From CAYTLW01 sp964438735 (GTDB lineage Bacteria; Myxococcota_A; UBA9042), in contig CAYTLW010000018.1 in NCBI GenBank assembly GCA_964438735.1, positions 24,827-88,826 of the forward strand: 64,000 bases of DNA, in the 5' to 3' direction. Below the pieces are notes generated by a model. It saw only the letters and a program-made list of their open reading frames with translations, searched no databases and was not told where the DNA came from. The position numbers and the translations under genes were made by a program. Positions 34,061-41,450 of the stretch are shown one piece after another; the stretch's first letter is position 1; the number at the start of each line of letters is the position of its first letter.

Positions 34061-35020
34061 ATGGGCGAGGTCCGTCGCGCCGCCGTCAACGTGGACGTGG
34101 ACGGCCTCTACCTCTACGACCGCATCCACGGCCACGCCGGCAGCAGCGGCAACGCCGACGACTTCGATCCGGCCACCGCCGACCCGACCGTCTGGACCCG
34201 CGGCGTGCCTCGCATGCTCGATCTCTTTGATCGCGCCGGCGTCAAGGCGACCTTCTTCGTGGTCGCCCAGGATCTGGCCCACGCAGATGCCCGCGCCGTG
34301 TTGCGAGAATGCGTCACCGCGGGCCATGAGATCGGCAACCACAGCCTGACCCATCCCTACGATCTGAGCCGCCGCGCCACGGCCGACCTCGCGGTGGAGG
34401 TGGGGCAGGCCCGGGAGCGACTGGAAGACTTCTGCGGCGTGCCCGTGGTCGGTTTTCGAGCGCCGGGCTACGTGACCAGCGAAGATCTGCTGGAGACGGT
34501 CGTGGCATCGGGCCACATCTACGACAGTTCACGCTTCCCCTGCCCGCCCTACCAGGCCGCCAAGGCCGCCTTCATCGGCTGGTATCGTCTGCGCGGGCGC
34601 CCCAGCGGCTCCATCGCCGAGCCTCCGACCGTCTGGCTGGGCCCGACCGAGCCCTACGTCGAGCGCCTGCCCAGCGGCCGCGCCCTGATGGAGCTGCCCA
34701 TCGGCGTGCTGCCAGGGCTGCGGCTGCCCTTCATCGGCACGTCGGTGATCGCCGGCGGACGGGCCCTGCAACTGGCGACCATGCCGTTGCTGGCGCGGGC
34801 GGACTGGCTGAACTTCGAGCTGCATGCCATCGACCTGCTCGACCACCACGACGACCAGCTGCCGGCGCGTTTTCTGGCCCAGCCCGACCAGCGCGTGCCC
34901 CTGGCCCGAAAGTGGCCGCTGCTGCTGAGGACCCTGGAAGCCATGATCCAGAGCCACGAAGTCCGCACCCTGGCGGACTGGACCTCGGCCTGGTTCGCCG
35001 ACGACGACACAGGCGCCTGA
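34061..35020 (+). CDS. Polysaccharide deacetylase (NodB/CE4 family)
   Basis: 319 residues. I favour the ATG at 34061, with GAGGTG 6-9 bases before it, over a GTG at 34055. The Asp pair is VNVDVDG, the metal His motif is GHEIGNHSLTHPYDLS (H-x-x-x-H), and FRAPGY is the third motif, so catalysis by a CE4 mechanism looks intact. No signal peptide, so it probably acts in the cytoplasm on a nucleotide- or lipid-linked sugar. It starts 8 bases after the GT2 gene. Confidence 0.9.
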   Translation: MGEVRRAAVNVDVDGLYLYDRIHGHAGSSGNADDFDPATADPTVWTRGVPRMLDLFDRAGVKATFFVVAQDLAHADARAVLRECVTAGHEIGNHSLTHPYDLSRRATADLAVEVGQARERLEDFCGVPVVGFRAPGYVTSEDLLETVVASGHIYDSSRFPCPPYQAAKAAFIGWYRLRGRPSGSIAEPPTVWLGPTEPYVERLPSGRALMELPIGVLPGLRLPFIGTSVIAGGRALQLATMPLLARADWLNFELHAIDLLDHHDDQLPARFLAQPDQRVPLARKWPLLLRTLEAMIQSHEVRTLADWTSAWFADDDTGA

Positions 35021-35044
35021 GGGCGGCCAAGACCAGAGGAAGCC

Positions 35045-35509
35045 ATGACCACCGCCACTGAAACCGAACTCACCGCCATGCTCAAAGACGCCATGCGGGC
35101 CCGTGACAAGCGAGCGCTGGCGGCGATCCGCATGATCCGGACCAAGATCCTCGAGAAGAAGACGTCCAAGAACGCCGGCGAGATCACCGACGATGTGGTC
35201 GTCGGCATCATCCGCGCCTACGTCAAGGGCCTGCAGGGCGCACTCGAGGAGTTCCGCGCCGGCGGCACGACCGATGACGACGAGAACATCGTCCAGCTCA
35301 GCTTCGAGATCGACCTCTTCGATCACTACATGCCCAAGTTCCTGGACGAGGACGCCACCCGCGAGCTGGTCCACAAGACGCTGGAAGAGGCGGGCATCAC
35401 CGACCCGAAGATGGCCGGCCGGGCCACCGGCATGATCATGAAGGGCCACAAGGGCCAGGTCGATCCGGGCCTGGTCAATCGCCTGATCCGAGCGAAGCTG
35501 GGCGCCTGA
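35045..35509 (+). CDS. yqeY: GatB/YqeY domain protein
   Basis: 154 residues, full length for YqeY. Helical tail domain shared with the GatB amidotransferase subunit: LKDAMRARDKRALAAIRMI at the start and GRATGMIMKGHKGQVDPGLVNRLIRAKL at the end are characteristic. Probable tRNA-interacting accessory protein. Its place between deacetylase and GT4 genes looks incidental. Confidence 0.9.
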   Translation: MTTATETELTAMLKDAMRARDKRALAAIRMIRTKILEKKTSKNAGEITDDVVVGIIRAYVKGLQGALEEFRAGGTTDDDENIVQLSFEIDLFDHYMPKFLDEDATRELVHKTLEEAGITDPKMAGRATGMIMKGHKGQVDPGLVNRLIRAKLGA

Positions 35510-35545
35510 GCGAGACCGCCGCCGACCCGGCCAGGGGAGAGTCAC

Positions 35546-37276
35546 ATGAGCCAGACCAGCATGGCCGCGGCCTTTGCCGCTGCCGATCGGCGCGATATCG
35601 CCATCATCACCAACCACGGCTATGCCGGCGCCGACCTGCCCGTGGGCGGGGCGCCCGACACCGGCGGCCAGAATATGTACGTCAACTCCCTGGCCCGGGC
35701 GCTCGATCGCGCTGGCTGGCGGGTGACCATCTTCGCCCGTGGCGGCTTCCCCTATTTCCAGAGCGATCGCATGCGCGTCGAGCCGGAGTTCCTGGCCGAC
35801 CACGTGCGCTACATCTTCGTGCCCGGCGGCGGCGACACCTTCGTGCGCAAGGAGGACATCGCCGAAGCCCTGGACGAGCAGGCGGACTGGCTGGACGCCT
35901 TCATCCGGCAGGAGGCCGACGCGCGCGGCTGTCGCCCCTGGCAGGTCTACGCATTGGTCAATACCCACTACTGGGACGCCGCGGTGCTCGGCTGCAGGCT
36001 GGTGGAGCGCTGGAAGAACGACGTGGCGGCCGACGCGCTCAGTCAATTGCTGCAGGGCGCGCTGTCGCCGGATCGCCTGAAAGCGCTGCAGGACGAGCGC
36101 CATCGGCAGACCCTGGGCGCGCAGCTGCTGGCGGAGGCCGGTTCACCTGCCGATCCCCTGGCCGATCGCCTGCGCGTCGCTTCGGCCACCTGGCTGCAGG
36201 CCTACGAGGGTTCCGCGGAAGCCGTGGAGGCTGTGGCAGGACCCGCCACAGCCGGCGTGATGACCTGGGCCGATGAGCTGGCCCCCGCGGTGCAGCCGGT
36301 GGCCGCCGCCGATCGACTCGGTCACGCCGTGCTGGCCCGGGTGCCGCAGGTGCGCGCCTTCCTGCAGCGGGACCTGGACCGGGCCGATACCCATGTCTGG
36401 ACGCCTCACTCCCTGGGCGAACTCAAGGACGACAACTTCCGCCTGAAGTCCATTGAGGAACGCCGGGCGCTGAAGTTCTGCGAGCGGCGCAACCACGAGC
36501 GCATGATCTGCGATCGCACGCGCCTCATCGTGGCCACCTCGACCGAGATCTGCGAGAAGCTGCGCAGCCACTATGGCGTCGACGCGGCCAGGATCCTCTA
36601 CTTCCCGCCGGGCATCGACCTGGCGCTCTTCCGCACCTATGAAGACCACGAACTGGCCGATACCTGGCGCTATCTGGCCGAGGTCAGCGGACTGGACGAG
36701 GCCCGGCTGCGTTCGGCGACGCTGATCTTCGAGACCAGCCGCATGGATCGCACCAAGCGCAAGGACCTGGTCCTGGCCGCCTTCGCGCGCATCGCCGAGC
36801 AGGCCTCCGACGCCCTGCTCTTCATCGGCGGCGGGCCGAATAACGCGGTCTTCAAGTCCCTTGGCCAGCAGCTGGCGGCCACTCCGGCGCTGGCCGGGCG
36901 CGCCTTCCTGACCGGCTTCATCCCCGACGAGCACATCGGCCCGCTATTCGACATGGCCGGCATCTACGTGTCGGCCTCGGAGATGGAGGGCTTCGGCATG
37001 AGCGTCTCCCAGGGCGCAGCGGCCGGCGCGGCGGTGGTCAGCTCGGACTTGATCCCGTTCAGCATTCAGTACGCGGGCGAGGCGGCGCTCATCGTGCGGG
37101 CTGGCGACGAGGCGGCCTTTGCCGAGGCCATGCTGCGCCTGGCGAGCAACCCGGACGAACGTAAGCAAAGGGCGGATGCCTTGTTCCAATGCGTGCAGGC
37201 GTTGGACTGGAACATGCAAGCGGTGGCCTTTATCGACCAGGTGCGCCGCACAGGTATGCCGCTCGACGCGGACTGA
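35546..37276 (+). CDS. Family 4 glycosyltransferase (sucrose-phosphate-synthase-like)
   Basis: 576 residues, larger than typical GT4 enzymes because of a ~150-residue helical insert after the N-terminal Rossmann half. PDTGGQNMYVNSLARALDRA is the donor-site signature seen in sucrose and sucrose-phosphate synthases. The C-terminal half has TSRMDRTKRKDLVLAAF, GFIPDEHIGPLFDMAGIYV and the E-x7-E type SEMEGFGMSVSQGAAAG. Ribosome site AGGGGAG precedes the ATG. The actual acceptor is unknown; neighbours point to polysaccharide rather than sucrose. Confidence 0.87.
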   Translation: MSQTSMAAAFAAADRRDIAIITNHGYAGADLPVGGAPDTGGQNMYVNSLARALDRAGWRVTIFARGGFPYFQSDRMRVEPEFLADHVRYIFVPGGGDTFVRKEDIAEALDEQADWLDAFIRQEADARGCRPWQVYALVNTHYWDAAVLGCRLVERWKNDVAADALSQLLQGALSPDRLKALQDERHRQTLGAQLLAEAGSPADPLADRLRVASATWLQAYEGSAEAVEAVAGPATAGVMTWADELAPAVQPVAAADRLGHAVLARVPQVRAFLQRDLDRADTHVWTPHSLGELKDDNFRLKSIEERRALKFCERRNHERMICDRTRLIVATSTEICEKLRSHYGVDAARILYFPPGIDLALFRTYEDHELADTWRYLAEVSGLDEARLRSATLIFETSRMDRTKRKDLVLAAFARIAEQASDALLFIGGGPNNAVFKSLGQQLAATPALAGRAFLTGFIPDEHIGPLFDMAGIYVSASEMEGFGMSVSQGAAAGAAVVSSDLIPFSIQYAGEAALIVRAGDEAAFAEAMLRLASNPDERKQRADALFQCVQALDWNMQAVAFIDQVRRTGMPLDAD

Positions 37277-37285
37277 ACCCGGCCG

Positions 37286-38404
37286 CTACCACCAGGGCTC
37301 TTCTTTCTTCTTCTTCGCGGCCTTCTTGCGGCGCTCGATCAAGGTCGCCTTGATGTCGGCGGCGGGCGCTTCGAGGGCGCCGGCGGTGCAAACGCGCTTG
37401 CGGGATACGCCGGCCAGGTCGCGATTGCCGAACTTGCTGCGGCACTGGCCCAAGGTGATGGCTGGCGAGCCCTTGGAGGGCCGATAACGCTCTTGCTCGG
37501 TCAGGTTGAAGCGCGGCAGGGCGCGCTTGCTGGCCAGGTCCAGGGCGATGAAGCCGATGCCGCCGTGGATCACGGAGCGGAAGACCGCCACCTTCTCGGC
37601 TTTGGCGCGGGCCACGAAGATGGCGTCGGGCGCGCCCATGATCACCGCCGAGTCGACCAGCAGCGAGGGCGCGGGTCCGCGCGGACTGGGCCGCAGGTAG
37701 ATGCCATGGCCCACGTTGTAGGCCAGGGTGCTGTGCCGGAACTCCAGGCGCACGCCATCTTCGAGCCAGATGGGGCCGTTGCTGCCGGCCTCGTTGCGAT
37801 TGTCGCTGACCATGGTGTGGGCCGCGTGGACCTTGGCCATGCCCTCGGCGAAGAGACCGCCCCCCTTGCCGGCGTAGTTGGAACTGAGGCGGCTGCGCAC
37901 CAGGTCGAGCTGGCCGGCCTGGGTATAGATGGCGCCGCCCTTGCGGCTCGCTCGATTGCCGGTCAGCCAACAGTCCACCAGGCTCAGGTGACTGGCGCCC
38001 AACAGGGCCACACCGCCGCCCTCTTCGATGTCGCCGTTGGTCAGGACCAGGCCCTCGAGGCGCACGACCAGATCCTTGTCGGTGATGGTCAGGGCGCGGC
38101 CGCGGGAGCCGGCATCGAGCACCGCCTTGCCCTTGCCCACGCGGCGCAGGGTGACGTTCCGCGACGCGATGAGTCGCGCGCCACCATAGACACCGGGTCG
38201 CAAGCAGACGACCGGCGTACGACGACCCGGGGCATCCATGGCCCGCTGCACCGCTGCGGTGTTGCCATCAGCCTTGAGCGTCACAGTGCAAGCCGGTGCC
38301 GCGCTGAGTGTGGGCGCGGCACCGATCGCAACGACGAAGAGAGTCGTCGCCAGCAGGTGGCGGGCCAGCGGATGTGGCCGGGAACGGGAGGCGAATGCGG
38401 TCAA
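37286..38404 (-). CDS. Exported right-handed beta-helix protein
   Basis: 372 residues from a TTG start. Signal peptide ends near TLSAAPAC. The body is a parallel beta-helix: repeated short rungs such as SRNVTLRRVGKGKAVLDAG, LVVRLEGLVLTNGDIEEGGG, SHLSLVDCWLTGNRA and RVEFRHSTLAYNVGHGIYL-type turns, as in polymorphic outer-membrane (chlamydial-like) and pectate-lyase folds. A basic tail KKAAKKKKEEPWW ends it. No catalytic residues identified. Possibly a surface or periplasmic carbohydrate-binding protein; convergent with the GT4 gene. Confidence 0.8.
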   Translation of the reverse strand: MTAFASRSRPHPLARHLLATTLFVVAIGAAPTLSAAPACTVTLKADGNTAAVQRAMDAPGRRTPVVCLRPGVYGGARLIASRNVTLRRVGKGKAVLDAGSRGRALTITDKDLVVRLEGLVLTNGDIEEGGGVALLGASHLSLVDCWLTGNRASRKGGAIYTQAGQLDLVRSRLSSNYAGKGGGLFAEGMAKVHAAHTMVSDNRNEAGSNGPIWLEDGVRLEFRHSTLAYNVGHGIYLRPSPRGPAPSLLVDSAVIMGAPDAIFVARAKAEKVAVFRSVIHGGIGFIALDLASKRALPRFNLTEQERYRPSKGSPAITLGQCRSKFGNRDLAGVSRKRVCTAGALEAPAADIKATLIERRKKAAKKKKEEPWW

Positions 38405-38476
38405 AGGTCTGATCCTCGAAGCGGCCTGGCCGCAGCGGCTGCGGCGGCACGCTCAGGCGACGTGGCGGCGCTGCGA

Positions 38477-39946
38477 CTACTTGTCGGCGGCTTCCTTGAT
38501 CGCCAACACGATGCCGGCCGAACCCGGCGGGCCCTGCCCCGAAACGGGGTAGCTGGCGGTGATCTTCAACTCGGAGTTGGTGATCAACATTCCGTTGTAC
38601 CGATTCGGTGTGCCAAACCACTTATCCGACGACCACTTGTCGCCGTTGAAGTCGAAGAGCATGACCACGTCGTCGGGGATCTTGAACAGCTCCTTGGCGG
38701 CCTTGCAGTCCTCTGGTGTTGGTGCCGGCCCTTCGCCGTCGCAAGTGGTCCTGCCATCTGCTGTGGTGCATTTGCCGCGCGCGCGCTCGAGGCCCTCCAT
38801 GACCACAAAGGCGGCTGCGACCTTCACGTCCTTGCTGGCCTCATCGAAGATCTGCTTGTAGGCCTCCAATTCGGCTTTCAGGGGCATGTCCGCGCCATCT
38901 TTGACCTTCTCGTAGCAGGTGCCGGCGACGCAGATCTTGTCGTCACCACAGCCGGCCGCGCAGTCGCTATCGGGCTTGGCGCATTTCGGCGTCCAGGTTT
39001 TGCCGTCCTTGCTCTCCTCGCGGTAGCAGGTCCCGCCGTCATCACAACCGCCGCAGGCCTTGTGGCTCCAGCGCCGATAGGTCGTCACCCAGATGGAGTC
39101 ATGTCCGCACAGCTCGCCGAAGTCGTACTCGACCGACGGCGCATCGCACATGAACAGCAGTGGCTTGCGCTTCATCTGGTCGTCGACCTCGTTGCCCTCT
39201 TCCCCCTCGCCGCACTTCTTGACGCCGGTAGTGGTGCCGCAGCTGGCCACCTTGCTGCCGGTAGATTTCACGTCGCCGCTGACCGTCACGGTACCAATGT
39301 CGGTGGTCACGAAGTCGCCCTTGTGGCGCAGCTTCAGCTTGCCTTGGGGCTCCAGCTTCTGGCCGGTCAACACGGCCTCGTTCTGGCCCGATTCAGGCGA
39401 CTGCACCGGACCCGCCTTGACCGAGCCCTTGCCGGAATCCAGCTCGTAGACCTTTTCGTCCTTGGCGCCGGCGGCACCTGGCCAGCCTTCGCAAGGCAGG
39501 ACCTCGAGCACGGTACCGGCCTGCTTGATGGCTTTGACCGCGTGCAGTTCGGCCTTGACCAGCTCCTTCTCCGAGGCCACGCCGACGTCGAAGACCATGC
39601 GCAGTTCACAGGTGCCATCGGCTTTGGCGATGGACATCTCGAGACCGGAGATGCAGGTGATCCCGCTGGAGATCTTGTGCACCATCGTCACCTCGGCCTT
39701 GCCGCCCGAGTAGTCGATCTTCACCGGCGTGTTCTGCACGGTGAATTCGATGCCGCCGGCCACGGTAAGCGCGCCCACGGGACCGCCACCGCCGCTGTCT
39801 TTGGCGCCGCCGCCGCTATCGGTGCCGCCACCGCCGCCTACCGGCGTACCACCGGTACTGGCGCCGCCTGTGCAGGCCGCCATGGCCGCCGCGATGCTGA
39901 TCGCGACCAGAGAATGCTGAATGTGGCTTCGAAACTGCAATTGCAT
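38477..39946 (-). CDS. Lipoprotein: novel N-terminal domain plus thioredoxin-like and Cys-rich region
   Basis: 489 residues; GGGAGGAGATC just before the ATG at 39946. Lipobox Cys25 (AMAACTGG), then a Gly-rich linker. Residues ~60-245 align by eye with the N-terminal domain of the selenoprotein at 47783-48991 (shared features: a Cys after a TC pair, KAELHAVKAI, LPCEGW versus YDCDGW, GP..P, GKLKLRHKGDF versus GTIVMRYKGREF, and VxSC at the end). The C-terminal part has an RRWSHKACGGC stretch, a Cys knot-like insert, and a late FKIPDDVVMLFDFNGDKW that reads like a thioredoxin-fold strand. Redox partner or sensor is a reasonable guess. Confidence 0.78.
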   Translation of the reverse strand: MQLQFRSHIQHSLVAISIAAAMAACTGGASTGGTPVGGGGGTDSGGGAKDSGGGGPVGALTVAGGIEFTVQNTPVKIDYSGGKAEVTMVHKISSGITCISGLEMSIAKADGTCELRMVFDVGVASEKELVKAELHAVKAIKQAGTVLEVLPCEGWPGAAGAKDEKVYELDSGKGSVKAGPVQSPESGQNEAVLTGQKLEPQGKLKLRHKGDFVTTDIGTVTVSGDVKSTGSKVASCGTTTGVKKCGEGEEGNEVDDQMKRKPLLFMCDAPSVEYDFGELCGHDSIWVTTYRRWSHKACGGCDDGGTCYREESKDGKTWTPKCAKPDSDCAAGCGDDKICVAGTCYEKVKDGADMPLKAELEAYKQIFDEASKDVKVAAAFVVMEGLERARGKCTTADGRTTCDGEGPAPTPEDCKAAKELFKIPDDVVMLFDFNGDKWSSDKWFGTPNRYNGMLITNSELKITASYPVSGQGPPGSAGIVLAIKEAADK

Positions 39947-40157
39947 GATCTCCTCCCGCCGCCGCGGTCGCGCTGACCCGATCCGACCGCTCTGGGCTCG
40001 AGCGGCATGAGCATACCCGCGCCGCTGGCGCCTGAGAAGTTGCGGACGCCCCGGGCGGTGGTTGGCGGCCCGGTGGCCGGTGCGTTTTTGCGCCAACCCC
40101 GTGTACTGCTAGGCTGTCCCCCGCGCGTCGGCAGGTTGTCGACGGCGGGAGAATCCC

Positions 40158-41450
40158 ATGAGCGCGCGCAACGCACGGCAGTCAGGACGCGCAGCGATGG
40201 CACCTCTGGCGTTGCCCGATCTGACCGTGGCGGCAGGCGATACCCGCACCCTGCGCACGGTGCTCGGGCGTTATCTACGCCGCCAACTGGACGACCTGCT
40301 GGCCATCGGCGTGCGCCTGCTGCCGACTGACGATCGGCCCCTGTTCAGCGCCACAGCCGGGCAGCTTCGCCGCCTGGCCGCCCGCGATCGGGGTCGCGCC
40401 CTGGCGTTATTTCGACTGCCGACCATCAACGGCCTCGTGGCCACGGCTCGTCGACAGGCCCACCCCGCTGGCGATCACGACGCCATGGCCGGCTGGGTGC
40501 GCGAACTCTGCCTGCTGATCCTGCTCGAGATGGCGCTGCGCGGCGACCTGATCGAACCGGTGACGTGGCGGCCGGGCGATCAACCCCCTCCTTCGTTGCG
40601 CTGCCTGGGCGGGGGCTTCGCCATCGACTTCCATGGCCCGGTAGATGAGTTGGTCATCGCCCCGGGCACGCTCTCCATCGGTTCCGGGGAAGCGCGCTGG
40701 TCGCTCGACCTGGCGGCGCTGCCCGACACTGGCCCGGCCGGTGCACCATGGCGCTTGAGCCGCCCCTACCACACCATCATCCCGGGCATCTGGCTGGCCG
40801 AGGTGGACAACAACCCACTCAGCGACTTCGAGGCCCATCCGGACAAGCAGGGCAACCAGCTCGACCTGGGCGGCCGACCGTTGGCCGAGTGGCTGGCCTC
40901 GCTACGGGCTGCGTTCGCGCTCATCGACCAGTACCTGCCCGTGCTCGGCCAGGAGTTGCGCCTGGTCGCCACCTTGATCGTACCCGTCGGCCATGACGTA
41001 GAGCGCCACTTGAGCGCCAGTTACCAGGAGGTCATCGGCACGGCCTATATGACCCTGCATCCAGACCTGATGACCATGACCGAGGCGGTGGTGCACGAGT
41101 TCCAGCACAACAAGCTCAACGCCGCGATGCACCTGGATCCCCTGTTGCACAACGCGTTTTCGCCCTTGTTCGCCTCGCCGGTCCGGCCAGATCCGCGTCC
41201 GCTGCACGGCGTCATCCTGGCGGTGCATGCGTTCCAGCCGGTGGCCCTGCTCTACCGGGCCATGGCGCAAGCAGAACATGAGCGAGCCGCCGATCCGCAC
41301 TGGCGGCACCGTTTCGCAGCCATCGTGGCCGGCAACCATGACGGCGCGGTGACCGTGCTGGACAACGGCGCGCCGACAAAAGCCGGTCAGCAGCTGCTGC
41401 ACGAGATGCGCACATTGGACGAACAAGCGCAGAGTTGGGAGTTGCGATGA
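40158..41450 (+). CDS. HExxH-type putative peptide-modifying enzyme (aKG-dependent beta-hydroxylase-like)
   Basis: 430 residues. The core is VVHEFQHNKLNA, with HEFQH at residues 313-317, preceded by IPGIWLAEVDNNPLSDFEAHPDKQGNQLDLGG, a block I associate with the TIGR04267 HExxH family. Recent work describes members of that family as alpha-ketoglutarate-dependent peptide beta-hydroxylases that act on RiPP precursors. There is no signal peptide, so it is cytoplasmic. Its stop overlaps the start of the CDDGDxCT-repeat lipoprotein (ATGA), making that protein the first candidate substrate. I saw no small precursor ORF in the 210-base gap upstream. Confidence 0.72.
   Translation: MSARNARQSGRAAMAPLALPDLTVAAGDTRTLRTVLGRYLRRQLDDLLAIGVRLLPTDDRPLFSATAGQLRRLAARDRGRALALFRLPTINGLVATARRQAHPAGDHDAMAGWVRELCLLILLEMALRGDLIEPVTWRPGDQPPPSLRCLGGGFAIDFHGPVDELVIAPGTLSIGSGEARWSLDLAALPDTGPAGAPWRLSRPYHTIIPGIWLAEVDNNPLSDFEAHPDKQGNQLDLGGRPLAEWLASLRAAFALIDQYLPVLGQELRLVATLIVPVGHDVERHLSASYQEVIGTAYMTLHPDLMTMTEAVVHEFQHNKLNAAMHLDPLLHNAFSPLFASPVRPDPRPLHGVILAVHAFQPVALLYRAMAQAEHERAADPHWRHRFAAIVAGNHDGAVTVLDNGAPTKAGQQLLHEMRTLDEQAQSWELR

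Noticed and set aside
39947..40157. A RiPP precursor peptide gene next to the HExxH enzyme
   Set aside because: No short frame on either strand has a ribosome site plus a leader-core-like sequence; available frames are GC shadows.
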